The notes under the pieces were generated by a model. The model worked only from the letters and a program-made list of their open reading frames with translations. It was not told the DNA's origin and ran no database searches. A stretch of 64,000 nucleotides of DNA from the NCBI GenBank assembly GCA_963850765.1, contig CAWKMN010000006.1, positions 248,001 through 312,000 on the forward strand, in the 5' to 3' direction. Both the position numbers and the translations under genes were made by a program. This DNA comes from CAWKMN01 sp963850765 (GTDB lineage: Bacteria; Chloroflexota; Anaerolineae; Aggregatilineales; Aggregatilineaceae). Shown one piece after another: positions 43,902-52,737 of the stretch; within the stretch, counting starts at the first letter, position 1, and the number at the start of each line of letters is the position of its first letter.

Positions 43902-44705
43902 TTATGTTTTCGAAGCCGCCAGCGCCTCGACAAATTCCTGAGACGTGACCGAAACGCAGTACAACGATTCCATCAGGCGCACCATACGCTGTGTCCCCAA
44001 CAGTTCGGCCTGTTCCTCTGGCATATCGTTCGCCAGGGTGCAGTCGCGCAGCAGAACCACTTTGTAATCATGCCACAGCGCATCGATGACGGTCGTCAGC
44101 AGGCATGCGTCCGCGGAGAAGCCAACGGCGAACAAGTTCTTGATGTCCAGATAGCGCAGCAACAAGTCCAGGCGGGTTCCGACAAAACCGCTGTAGACGT
44201 GCTTCCGGATGAAATACTCATTCTCGCGTGGATAAAGCAGCTTGGAGATCTTGACATGGTCTGATTCGCCGTAGTGATACTCTTTGGGATCGACCTCGTC
44301 CTCGGCGAACATCTCTGCCATGGTGGTATTAAGCTGCCGCTTGAGCATCTTGCCGAACTCGGAAAACGGCAGACCGATTTTCGGCGCGCTGTTGTTCAGA
44401 TAGATCACGGTCAGCCCCGCTTCCCGGGCTGCGCTGAGAGCCGGCAGCAGCGCGGTCTCTACGATATGGCGCTCGTGATCGGCACTCTCCAACCAGCAGA
44501 GCGCGGGCCGCGCCTCATCGTGACCCTGGCCGGCGGCGTAGCTGGGGACCGGATCGTCCGGGTGGAAGCCCAGCCCGTAGACATCGACCACCAGCAACGC
44601 CGAGCGGTCGAAGCCGGCTTCAAACGTCTCATAGGCATAGCCGGCGTAGTGCTCAGAGGGGAACAAGCGATAATAGCGGGTGTTCAGCCGGATCGTCCTG
44701 CTCAT
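43902..44705 (-). CDS. Isochorismatase-family cysteine hydrolase
   Basis: A 267-residue alpha/beta hydrolase of the isochorismatase-like family. The Asp-Lys-Cys triad is visible: aspartate in ALLVVDVYGLG, lysine in FIRKHVYSGFVGT, cysteine in GFSADACLLTTVIDAL. Members hydrolyse amides (nicotinamide, N-carbamoyl compounds) or vinyl ethers; the substrate here is not evident. GGAGATCG precedes the ATG. It is the last gene of the leftward operon with the transketolase and acid sugar kinase genes, so an amide of a sugar acid is one idea. Confidence 0.9.
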   Translation of the reverse strand: MSRTIRLNTRYYRLFPSEHYAGYAYETFEAGFDRSALLVVDVYGLGFHPDDPVPSYAAGQGHDEARPALCWLESADHERHIVETALLPALSAAREAGLTVIYLNNSAPKIGLPFSEFGKMLKRQLNTTMAEMFAEDEVDPKEYHYGESDHVKISKLLYPRENEYFIRKHVYSGFVGTRLDLLLRYLDIKNLFAVGFSADACLLTTVIDALWHDYKVVLLRDCTLANDMPEEQAELLGTQRMVRLMESLYCVSVTSQEFVEALAASKT

Positions 44706-44723
44706 GAGCTCGATCTCCTTTTC

Positions 44724-45683
44724 CTATTTTTTCTTCATGGCGATGACCTGTAATGCGGCCTGGGCAATATCGTTTGGGGTCATATGGTGATAGGCGAAGA
44801 GATCGTCGATCCCCCCACTCTCTACCCAACGGTCAGGCACGCCGATGCGCCGGATTGGGACCGGGCAGAATTCGCCCAAAACCTCGGCCACTGCCGAGCC
44901 AAAGCCGCCTATGATCGATGCGTTCTCTGCCGTGACGGCACATCCCGTCCGGCTGGCCGATTCCCGGATTAGTTCTCGATCAATGGGCTTGACCGAGGCT
45001 AAGTGCACAACTTCGGCGTCGATTTCCTGCCCTTCCAGCAAGGCTGCCGCTTCGAGGCATTGTCCCGTCATCAGGCCGGTACCGAACAGGCTCACGTCCC
45101 GGCCCTTCCGCACGATCTCGCCCTTGCCCCACTCAAACACGTGATCGGGTGGAAAGATGTCGGGCAAGGTGTAGCGCGCGATGCGAAAGTAAACCGGCCC
45201 TTCAACATCCACCGCCGCCCGCATAATCGCGCGCAGATCGGCGTTGTCACCCGGATCAGCGACACGCATATTCGGAAGCGCGCGCATGACAGCCAGATCC
45301 TCGATGCAGTTGTGCGACGCTCCGGCACGGCTGGTCGGCAGCCCGACATAAGAACCGGGGATTTTGACATTCAGTTGGGGATACGCAATCGAGATGGCGA
45401 TCTGGTCCAGGGCGCGCCGGGTAGCGAACACAGCAAACGTGCTGGGGAACGGGATGAACCCGGTTAGCGCCAGCCCTGCGGCAATGCCGAACAGGTTCTG
45501 CTCCGCAATGCCAACCTGAATAAACCGGTCGGGATAGGCGTGTTTGAAATATCCCGCTTTGGAGGAGGTATGGAGATCCGCATCCAGCACGATCATATTC
45601 GGGTACTCGCGCCCTAGTGTCACCAGAGTCTGCCCAAACACATCGCGCATCTCAGGGGTATGGCCGTCGTTATTCCCCTCCAT
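44724..45683 (-). CDS. Transketolase, C-terminal subunit
   Basis: The 319-residue protein corresponds to the pyrimidine-binding and C-terminal domains of transketolase. FIQVGIAEQNLFGIAAGLA holds the conserved glutamate that activates thiamine diphosphate; GLPTSRAGASHNCIEDLA and a C-terminal Rossmann-like domain follow. ATG 45683 (GGAG eight bases before) overlaps the end of the N-terminal-subunit gene by 14 bases, so the halves are coupled. Split transketolases occur in archaea, many anaerobes and sugar-acid pathways. Confidence 0.93.
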   Translation of the reverse strand: MEGNNDGHTPEMRDVFGQTLVTLGREYPNMIVLDADLHTSSKAGYFKHAYPDRFIQVGIAEQNLFGIAAGLALTGFIPFPSTFAVFATRRALDQIAISIAYPQLNVKIPGSYVGLPTSRAGASHNCIEDLAVMRALPNMRVADPGDNADLRAIMRAAVDVEGPVYFRIARYTLPDIFPPDHVFEWGKGEIVRKGRDVSLFGTGLMTGQCLEAAALLEGQEIDAEVVHLASVKPIDRELIRESASRTGCAVTAENASIIGGFGSAVAEVLGEFCPVPIRRIGVPDRWVESGGIDDLFAYHHMTPNDIAQAALQVIAMKKK

Positions 45684-46581
45684 AGAAGGTCTCCTTCTCA
45701 ACAGTGCCCACCAGACGGCTGTAGCCCTCTTCGGGATAGCCGTAACGGCGCGCGAGTTCGCGGAGCATGGCGTCGGCTGTCTCGGGATCAGGGGCATGGG
45801 TATGCCATTTATAGTTGAATTCGGCCATCTCAACACCGCGCCCTTTGACCGTGTGCGCGATGATCATGAGCGGCTTGCCGCGAGGCCGTACCCACCGGGC
45901 TTCATGCAGCGCGCCGATCACAGCCTCTATATCATGACCGTCGATTTCCAATACATCCCACCCGAAGGCCCGCCATTTGTCAGCAAACGGCTCGACACTC
46001 ATCAGGTTCCAGGTGAAGCCCTTTGCCATCACTTTGTTATAGTCGACAATGGCGATCAGGTTGTCCAGATGGTAGTGCGCGGCGGACATCGCCGCTTCCC
46101 ACACATTACCTTCGTTACATTCGCCGTCACCGAGGATGCAGAACGACCGCGCGAAGGCATTTTCGCGATAGCGCAGGCCCAGAGCAATCCCCGTTGCCAC
46201 CGAGAGGCCCATCCCCAGCGGCCCGCCCGATGCTTCAAGTCCTGACGTGCGGCGCATGTCGGTATGACCTTCGATTCCATTCAGCTCGCAATAGGTGTAC
46301 AGCTTCTCAACGGGGTAGTACCCGCGCAGCGCTAACGCTGCGTAGAGCGCCGGAGACCCGTGGGCTTTCGAGAGCACCAGACGGTCACGGTCCGGCCATT
46401 CCGGGCGGGCCGGGTCAATCCGCATATGCTGGAAATAGAGCACCGCCAATAACTCGGCCATCGAAAACGAGCCGCCGATATGTCCCCACGTTCCGTAGGT
46501 GATCATCTCGACGCTGAGGCGCCGGATCTGATAGGCGGTGTCCTGCAGCAGCTGCATGGTTACTTCAGGGACAGGTGGCAT
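45670..46581 (-). CDS. Transketolase, N-terminal subunit
   Basis: A 303-residue thiamine-diphosphate-binding half of transketolase. Motifs: TWGHIGGSFSMAELLAVLYF, LSKAHGSPALYAALALRG, and the cofactor motif GDGECNEGNVWEAAMSAAHY ending IVDYNK. ATG 46581 gives the normal start MPPVPEVTMQLLQ, with GTGGAG about ten bases upstream; other upstream starts are possible. The two-carbon transfer would link four-carbon acid-sugar products to pentose phosphates. Confidence 0.93.
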   Translation of the reverse strand: MPPVPEVTMQLLQDTAYQIRRLSVEMITYGTWGHIGGSFSMAELLAVLYFQHMRIDPARPEWPDRDRLVLSKAHGSPALYAALALRGYYPVEKLYTYCELNGIEGHTDMRRTSGLEASGGPLGMGLSVATGIALGLRYRENAFARSFCILGDGECNEGNVWEAAMSAAHYHLDNLIAIVDYNKVMAKGFTWNLMSVEPFADKWRAFGWDVLEIDGHDIEAVIGALHEARWVRPRGKPLMIIAHTVKGRGVEMAEFNYKWHTHAPDPETADAMLRELARRYGYPEEGYSRLVGTVEKETFYGGE

Positions 46582-46613
46582 TGAGTGTGTCTCCACAAAT
46601 AAGCCCGACGCGG

Positions 46614-48020
46614 TCAACGTTCCAGGGCGAGATCGGCGGCAATACGCGCCAGCGAATCCGGCCCACCGACGTTACCGGGGAAGACGATATAGGGAATGCC
46701 AGGGTAGCGGCTCTCCGGTCCGAGCCGCCAGACGGGGACCCCCGGAAGTATTTGTCCCAGCACCCAGGCACGGCGCACACCCAGTCCAGCAGTCGCGACA
46801 TCGCTGGAAGTGATGCCTCCTTTTGCCACGATGCAGCGTGGCGTGGCCGTGATCTGACGAAGGATCGCGACCAGGCTCTCCGAAACGCGTCGGCCAATAT
46901 CCAGGCTGCTACTGGCGTCATTGCCCGTGATCAACTCCCGGCTGGTGTAGAGCACTGCCGTTCGGTCAGCGCCGAGCGCCTGATCGAGTGCCGCCGCACA
47001 CCGCGCGATCTCCTGGGAACGCTCGCGGCCGAGCAGCAACGGGATATGCGCTTCCACTGATGAGACTCGCGGCTGGTCCAAGAGGCAGCGCAACTGATCG
47101 CTCGTGCGGGCGAGATAGGACCCTACGACGATCAGCGCTCCGCCGGTCGCGGGCAGATCGAGATCATCCGTTGTGAGCAAAGGTCGCGGGGTGATTCCGC
47201 CGCGCTCTTGCACGAACGAGGCGGCGGTCCGGTACAGAAAGCGCGATCCCTGTGCTTCGGCGTGGAGAAGACCCAGCACCAGCACCTGAAGATCGCGGTA
47301 GCTCGCCGCATTGATTACACATATCCTGCTGTCAGTCAGGGCGAGCAGGCGTTCGGTGATGAGCGACGGCCCGCCACGCCGGATGTCGTCCAAAGAAATC
47401 GACGCGACGCTGCTCGCTGCGATCTTGCCGCCGGTCTTTTCGGCGACCCACTCCGTCAGATCGGAAGCACGATAGCCGAAGGCGGCGTCTTGCGCATACG
47501 CCGTCTCGCCCACAGGGATCAACTGCTCGCCTTCAGCGGCGTAATGCGTATCCCCAATGGTGTAACGACCCCCTTCAAAGAAGCAGGGGATGATCAGCCA
47601 GGCGTCGAACGTGGTTTCCAGTGCGGCGGCAAGGGCTTCGACTTCGGCGGGGAAATGCCCGCGCAAGGTCGAGTTGCTGCGACTGACTACCGCAATCGCG
47701 CGCTGCGCGAGCCGCGACGCCGAAAGCAGGTTCTCCCCAATCGTCCGGTTTAGCTGCTGCGCCTCTCGTGTGGGCAGGCTGCGCGAATTCGTCAGGAGAT
47801 AGAAGGTTTCGGTTCCACGCGCCAGTTCATCTCGCAGCGCGTCCACCGACCAGTGGGTCAGCACCGGGAGGTCATGAACTGTCTGGGTGCCTGTCGGGTC
47901 ATCATCAAGCACGATCAGGGCCCGCTGGCTGGCCGCAACCTCGCGCCGGATCGCTGGGCGCAGATCGTCCACCCATTCGGGCGGCAGGCTGGCGAGCGCG
48001 GCCGGTTTAGAGAGTGCCAT
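46614..48020 (-). CDS. Four-carbon acid sugar kinase family protein (DUF1537/OtnK-like)
   Basis: The 468-residue kinase has the N-terminal substrate motif IVLDDDPTGTQTV (about 36-48), SRSNSTLRGHFPAE, and a C-terminal nucleotide-binding domain with KGGITSSDVA and FPGNVGG. Known members phosphorylate D-threonate, D-erythronate or 3-oxo-tetronates. ATG 48020 is 14 bases inside the end of the racemase-like gene, with GGGAG upstream. Together with the class II aldolase of the divergent operon it makes a tetronate-type pathway likely. Confidence 0.92.
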   Translation of the reverse strand: MALSKPAALASLPPEWVDDLRPAIRREVAASQRALIVLDDDPTGTQTVHDLPVLTHWSVDALRDELARGTETFYLLTNSRSLPTREAQQLNRTIGENLLSASRLAQRAIAVVSRSNSTLRGHFPAEVEALAAALETTFDAWLIIPCFFEGGRYTIGDTHYAAEGEQLIPVGETAYAQDAAFGYRASDLTEWVAEKTGGKIAASSVASISLDDIRRGGPSLITERLLALTDSRICVINAASYRDLQVLVLGLLHAEAQGSRFLYRTAASFVQERGGITPRPLLTTDDLDLPATGGALIVVGSYLARTSDQLRCLLDQPRVSSVEAHIPLLLGRERSQEIARCAAALDQALGADRTAVLYTSRELITGNDASSSLDIGRRVSESLVAILRQITATPRCIVAKGGITSSDVATAGLGVRRAWVLGQILPGVPVWRLGPESRYPGIPYIVFPGNVGGPDSLARIAADLALER

Positions 48021-48822
48021 GCGCCAACTGCTCCCGCATATACTCGAATCCACACTGCCCACTGGTAAACACCGGGATTCCATATTCCGCTTCGGGAACG
48101 GGATGGGATAGCAGGAACGCCGTCATTGACAACTGGGCCAGCACCACGCTGTCAAATGACTCGGCACGCAGCGCCGTTTGGATTGCATGGTTCAGGGCCT
48201 CGTTATGCCCGTTCACGTCCCCTACCGCCAGCTGCGTCCAGGCTTCCTCGACAGTGAGGCCAGAAAAAGCAACCGACTTGCCCATCCTGCTAGCCGTTTC
48301 GCGCAGCAGGGCCTGAGTGCTCACTACGGTCGGGCCGTGCGTGGCGATAACCAGGATGCGCCCTCCGCGCTCGACGGCGCGCTCCATCATCGGGCGATCA
48401 ATCTGAACCACTGGCACACCGTGGGGATCGAGTGCAGCCTGAACCTGTGCATACGCCCGGTTCATGGTGGAGCACGTAATCAGGACCGCATCAACTTGCC
48501 CGAACGTGACGAGGTCCTCGGCATAGTGCACGAATGCTTCGACGTTGGACAGCGGCGGGGTTGGCTGCCCGTCATGATGCGCCTTCATGAAATTCATCTG
48601 GATTGCCTCGTTGCCGATATTAACGAGATGAACCCCTGGGAGGAAGAGGCGACCAAAGTAGTTGGACCATAACGTGATCCACGATGACCCATTGAGCAGG
48701 CCCAGGCGCTTGCCCATCAACGCCGGGTCGCCATCCGGCTCTGGGTCAATGTGGGCGACCCCGGTGACTTTGAGATAATCCGAGAAGAGTTGAACCGCGT
48801 CAGTCAGAGGAGGAATGACCAC
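48007..48822 (-). CDS. Aspartate/glutamate racemase-superfamily protein
   Basis: A 271-residue protein of the racemase/hydantoin racemase/arylmalonate decarboxylase superfamily. One catalytic cysteine is present in VLITCSTMNRAY (about residue 118). The second cysteine position, near VVLAQLSMTAFL, carries no cysteine, so a two-base racemase mechanism is unlikely; the single-Cys members catalyse isomerisation or decarboxylation. It starts at GTG 48822 with GAGGGG upstream. First gene of the leftward operon, divergent from the LacI gene; possibly an isomerase acting before the acid sugar kinase. Confidence 0.85.
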   Translation of the reverse strand: MVIPPLTDAVQLFSDYLKVTGVAHIDPEPDGDPALMGKRLGLLNGSSWITLWSNYFGRLFLPGVHLVNIGNEAIQMNFMKAHHDGQPTPPLSNVEAFVHYAEDLVTFGQVDAVLITCSTMNRAYAQVQAALDPHGVPVVQIDRPMMERAVERGGRILVIATHGPTVVSTQALLRETASRMGKSVAFSGLTVEEAWTQLAVGDVNGHNEALNHAIQTALRAESFDSVVLAQLSMTAFLLSHPVPEAEYGIPVFTSGQCGFEYMREQLAHGTL

Positions 48823-48852
48823 AGAAGCCCCTCGAAAATGTAAATCACATTA

Positions 48853-48868
48853 CTTGGTTTGGACCAAG
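48853..48868 (-). promoter_or_regulatory. Inverted repeat upstream of the leftward acid-sugar operon
   Basis: CTTGGT (48853-48858) and ACCAAG (48863-48868) flank TTGG, about 31 bases before the racemase-like GTG. On the minus strand CTGACC, 17 bases, TTATCT lies just upstream, a plausible promoter that would place this repeat at the transcript start. A candidate operator, without independent support. Confidence 0.4.
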
Positions 48869-49025
48869 ATCGGCAGATAAGTCTTCTGCGAGCGCTCGGT
48901 CAGCCGAGAGTGTATCATTCAACATCAGGCGGAGCAACCGGATTGGCGCTTGCGCTTTCCCTCCGATTTGAAACCAACCGAAGGAATTTGCCGCGCACAA
49001 AAGATCAAAGCACAAGCCAGACGAC

Positions 49026-49091
49026 TTGACAGCAAAGAATCTTCCAGGTTATGATGTGATCGTTGCCGTTAACGATCACGGCAACGATCAC
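49026..49091 (+). promoter_or_regulatory. Promoter and large operator of the LacI/aldolase operon
   Basis: TTGACA (49026-49031), 18 bases, TATGAT (49050-49055) reads rightward. Directly after it, GTGATCGTTGCCGT (49056-49069) and ACGGCAACGATCAC (49078-49091) are perfect 14-base inverted arms. The half-site AACGATCAC occurs three times (complement of 49056-49064; 49071-49079; 49083-49091). The expected transcript start is inside it, consistent with repression by the adjoining LacI protein. Confidence 0.75.
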
Positions 49092-49100
49092 GGATGATGG

Positions 49101-50144
49101 ATGGACCAGTATACCAACACTATAATGTCCAGACAAAAAATAACCATTCAAGATATTGCCAAGCGGGCCGGGGTATCGAACCAAACGGTCTCCCGCGTGC
49201 TTAATGGTAAGCCCGACGTAGCCGAAGACACGCGCCGGCGCATCGAGCAAATCATTGATGAACTGAGCTATGTCCCCAGCACCGCCGCGCGCAGCCTGCG
49301 CTACCAGGGCACCAAAACGATCGGCCTCATCGTGCCCGATAACGCTAATCCTTTTTTTGCCGAGATCGCCCGTGGTGTCGAAAATGCCGGCTTCGAAGCA
49401 GGGTACAGCGTCGTCCTCTGCAATTCGAACAAATCCCTTCAACGTGAGTTGGAGCACCTCAGAATGCTTCAGGCCAAGCAGGTTGATGGGATCATTTTCA
49501 TTGCCAGCACAACTCATATCGATCAGATCAGGCCGCTCGTTGACAGTGGGATCCCGGTGGTCATGTTCTACCGGGATCCCGGCGATCTGAATGTGGACAC
49601 CTTCAAAATAGACAATGAGCGAGCTGGCTATATCGCAACGGAACATCTCATCGATCTGGGACACAAGGCGATTGCCTGCATCCGCCCGGCGTTTGCCGAA
49701 TCGCCCAGCAGCAAGCGGGTACTGGGCTACGAGGAGGCACTGACAGCGCACGGATTGACATGGAGCGAACAGCTTGTACGTCAGGGCGATAATTTATTGA
49801 GCGGCGGCGAGGAAGCCGTTCACCAATTGCTGAATAACGGCGTCGAATTCACGGCTATCTTTGCCAGCAATGATGCGATGGCAATTGGGGCGATGCGCGC
49901 TCTATGCAGCCGGGGCTATCGCATCCCTGAGGATGTCAGTGTGATCGGTATTGATGATATCATCCTGGCCTCGTACGTTGATCCGCCCCTGACCACAGTC
50001 GCCCAACCGAAACAGAAGGCCGGCGAACAGGCTGTTACTTACCTTGTTGAACGCATGGAAAACGACCGGATTGAAGGTGCCCGAACAACGATATTGGATA
50101 TTGAGTTAGTTGTTCGCGAATCGTGTGCTCCCCCGGCTCACTAG
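49101..50144 (+). CDS. LacI-family regulator (acid-sugar divergon)
   Basis: A LacI protein of 347 residues from ATG 49101, or 339 from ATG 49125 (MSRQKITIQ); neither start has a convincing ribosome-binding site. HTH: ITIQDIAKRAGVSNQTVSRVLN; hinge ending RSLRYQGTKTIGLIVPD; effector domain ending LVVRESCAP. A close paralogue of the LacI protein at 39.8 kb. It is first in the rightward operon, divergent from the racemase-like gene, and just downstream of a large palindrome it probably binds. It is placed to control both directions. Confidence 0.93.
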   Translation: MDQYTNTIMSRQKITIQDIAKRAGVSNQTVSRVLNGKPDVAEDTRRRIEQIIDELSYVPSTAARSLRYQGTKTIGLIVPDNANPFFAEIARGVENAGFEAGYSVVLCNSNKSLQRELEHLRMLQAKQVDGIIFIASTTHIDQIRPLVDSGIPVVMFYRDPGDLNVDTFKIDNERAGYIATEHLIDLGHKAIACIRPAFAESPSSKRVLGYEEALTAHGLTWSEQLVRQGDNLLSGGEEAVHQLLNNGVEFTAIFASNDAMAIGAMRALCSRGYRIPEDVSVIGIDDIILASYVDPPLTTVAQPKQKAGEQAVTYLVERMENDRIEGARTTILDIELVVRESCAPPAH

Positions 50145-50159
50145 AGGAGAAGGAATTGG

Positions 50160-50765
50160 ATGTATATCGCTACCCGAACTGAACTGCTCGAAGTCTGCCG
50201 CCTGGTTTATGATCGAGACCTAACCAACGCGGCCGGCAGCAATTTCAGCGCACGCGCCTCAGCGGCAGCCGTCTATCTGACCCCGACCGGCAATGCCAAA
50301 CGGAACCGGCTGCGCATGACACCCGACGACCTGCTCCTGGTCGATCTGCAGGGGCGGACATTGGATGGGCGCGGCGATCTGAGTGTTAGCTGGCCCACCC
50401 ACCGCCGCCTGTATGAGGAATTTGACTACGTGGGCGCGGCAATCCATGCCCATCCCAAAACGGCCACGGCTTTTGCCTGTCAAGCCGAGCCTATGCCGCC
50501 TTTGCTGGATGCCATGAAGAAATACGGCCCGATTCCTGTCCTCCCACGCGAGCTGAAAGTCGACAGCCCTGAATTTGGGCAGGCAATCGTTGATATTTTC
50601 AGGGCAACCGAGCCAAGTTTCAAGAAGCACGGGCACGCCGTCTTTTATCCCTTTCACGGCATTCTGGTCGCTGCGCCTACCCTGGATGATGCCTTTGACC
50701 TGCTGGAGCGAATCGAATTTAATGCGACCGCCATTTTCCTTAGCAAGCTTCTGGAGCGGCAGTGA
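50160..50765 (+). CDS. Class II aldolase/adducin-family protein
   Basis: A 201-residue zinc aldolase domain, full length for the family (fuculose-phosphate aldolase, ribulose-phosphate epimerase, OtnC-like decarboxylase). Seen: NAAGSNFSAR (substrate/phosphate loop), AIHAHPKTATAFA with zinc histidines, and a C-terminal segment HGILVAAPTLDDAFDLLERIE. GGAGAAGG precedes ATG 50160. Next to a four-carbon acid sugar kinase, the OtnC-type decarboxylating aldolase role on a 3-oxo-tetronate phosphate is a reasonable guess, but other phosphoketose cleavages are equally possible. Confidence 0.9.
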   Translation: MYIATRTELLEVCRLVYDRDLTNAAGSNFSARASAAAVYLTPTGNAKRNRLRMTPDDLLLVDLQGRTLDGRGDLSVSWPTHRRLYEEFDYVGAAIHAHPKTATAFACQAEPMPPLLDAMKKYGPIPVLPRELKVDSPEFGQAIVDIFRATEPSFKKHGHAVFYPFHGILVAAPTLDDAFDLLERIEFNATAIFLSKLLERQ

Positions 50766-51736
50766 CGGATTCAGATTCGAGCAGGCACGAATTTGATATT
50801 GTGATCGCATCACCCAACGCCGCCGTTGATTCGTACTATCCGCTGCAGCAGCTTGAGGTCGGCACAGTGAACCGATCCGAGCATGCTCTGCATACGGCGG
50901 GTGGCAAAGGGAACAACATGGCGCGCGCTGCGGCCCGGCTGGGGGCACGCGTCTTGAGCCTGGGAATCGTAGGGGGGGTGCCGGTCAGCTCATTGTACGC
51001 GATCTCGAACAAGAGGGGATCGCGTTCGATATGGTCTGGACACCGCACGAAACCCGACGCTGTGTGACGGTGCCCGCCCTCGACGTTCGCCAGACAACTG
51101 TCGTGCTCGAATCAGGGGGGCCAACCGGAGAGGAGGCCCGCCATCAGTTCGCTGACAAAATCCGGGCTCATGCTGCGTGCGCACCCTACCTGACACTCAA
51201 CGGCAGTCTCCCACCCGATTTTCCTGACAACTTTTATGCCACCATGATCCGCGATCTCGCCGAACGGCCCCGTCCGTGTGTGCCTGGATACAGCCGGAGA
51301 ACCACTTCGGTTAGGGGCGGAGGCCGGGCCTGCCATCATCAAGATCAACCGCGAAGAGTTCGAGTTTGCGTTTACAGGTTCGCGTGACTGGCAGGTGGCT
51401 GTCGGGGTCTTTGACCGCTTGCACCAGAACGGCCTGGACCTCCTGATCATTACCGACGGTCCTCGCGGCGCGTACGTGTTCGCGCCTGAAATCGCGCCGT
51501 TCCGCGTGTTGACTCCTGTAGAAACCTGGATCAGCACGGCGGGCGCGGGGGATACGTATATGGCGGCGCTGCTGCTGGCCCTGGGAAGGGGTGACGCCGT
51601 TGAGCAGGCTGCCCGCTTCGCGTCGGCCGCTGCGGTGGCCAGTATCCAGCAGGTCGTGTGCGGCGCGCTCAATCTGGATGATGTGTACACCTATCTTGAA
51701 CGGACGACAACAGAACCAATACGGGAATTATCATGA
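50762..51736 (+). CDS. PfkB-family sugar kinase, two compensating frameshifts
   Basis: A PfkB (ribokinase-family) kinase of about 324 residues. NAAVDSYYPLQQLEVG and HTAGGKGNNMARAAARLGA are at the start, IKINREEFEF and STAGAGDTYMAALLLAL (catalytic aspartate and anion hole) near the end. The middle is in another frame: one G missing from the G7 run at 50971-50977 (restoring GGGAGQLIVRDLEQEG) and one extra C in the CCCC run near 51270 (restoring ERPVRVCLDTAGE). Both are homopolymer changes. GTG 50762 overlaps the aldolase stop. It could be a phosphofructokinase- or tagatose-phosphate-type kinase making the aldolase substrate. Confidence 0.82.
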
Positions 51737-52737
51737 TGGTTCAGCCGCTGGCACTTGCCATTGATATTGGGGGCACAAAAATCAAAGCCGGTCTGATCGA
51801 TAGAGACGGCGGCTTGTCCTCCCTGAAACAACTCGCGACCCCGGCGCAGTCTCCACCCGAACATATCGTCCATCAAATCATTGCGCTCGCACACGAGATC
51901 TGCGCCGAAAACCGTCTGACCACGAACGAATTGCACGGAATAGGAATCTCAATTGCGGCCTTCATCTCAACTTATGGGCAGGTGGTCGCGTCGGCACATC
52001 TCTCCCGTGAATGGATTGGTTTCGACCTCGGCGCGCCCCTTCGTCAGGTATTCGATACGGAGTTCTATTTTGCACTCGATGCGCCTGCCCCAGCCCTGGG
52101 CGAAGCCTATTATGGGGCGGGCAAGGGACTGGAGCACTTTGTTTACGTCACCGTATCGACGGGTATTGGGGCTGGTATGATTCTGGGTGGCAGATACTAC
52201 ACCGGGGGATTGGGCTGGGCCGGCGGTGTCGGGCATACCATCATTGACGAAATGAGCCCGCGCATCTGCCACGGCTGCGGCAATGCGGGCTGTCTCGAAA
52301 CCTTTGCGGCCACACAAGGAATCATCACCACCGCGCAAGAACTCCTGCAGGAACACCCCGACAGCCTGATGCTGCCACTTGCCGGGGGTGACCCGGCGGC
52401 CATCACGCCTGAGATTGTGTTTCGCGCAGCCCAGCAGCTTGATCCAGCCGCCCAACGCGTCTGGCAGTCTGCCGGCCATGCGCTGGGCATCGGGTTAATG
52501 AATCTGGTCAACATCGTGTCTCCAACGCGCATCGTGGTCGGCGGTGGCATTTCGCAAGCGGGTGATCTGCTGCTCGAACCGGCGCGGCTGGTGATCCGCG
52601 AGCGCGCATTTCCGCCGCCGCACCGGCGGGCCGAGGTCGTTCAGGCCGCCTTGGGCGATCTCTCTGGTATCTATGGCGCAGCGGCGATGGTATTTCATGA
52701 TTTGCGCATCAATCCTATCCTGGAGAATCTATCATGA
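51733..52737 (+). CDS. ROK-family sugar kinase
   Basis: This 334-residue protein has the ROK pattern: ATP phosphate motif AIDIGGTKIKAGLID (about 9-23), VTVSTGIGAGMIL, GHTIID, and the zinc motif CHGCGNAGCLETF. The catalytic aspartate is kept in ALDAPAPALGEA, though the usual NDANA reads LDAPA, an unusual change beside the active site. No HTH, so it is a kinase, such as glucokinase-like, and not a repressor. It overlaps the PfkB stop (ATGA) and the next gene's ATG, so four genes from the aldolase to the isomerase are coupled. Confidence 0.92.
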   Translation: MMVQPLALAIDIGGTKIKAGLIDRDGGLSSLKQLATPAQSPPEHIVHQIIALAHEICAENRLTTNELHGIGISIAAFISTYGQVVASAHLSREWIGFDLGAPLRQVFDTEFYFALDAPAPALGEAYYGAGKGLEHFVYVTVSTGIGAGMILGGRYYTGGLGWAGGVGHTIIDEMSPRICHGCGNAGCLETFAATQGIITTAQELLQEHPDSLMLPLAGGDPAAITPEIVFRAAQQLDPAAQRVWQSAGHALGIGLMNLVNIVSPTRIVVGGGISQAGDLLLEPARLVIRERAFPPPHRRAEVVQAALGDLSGIYGAAAMVFHDLRINPILENLS

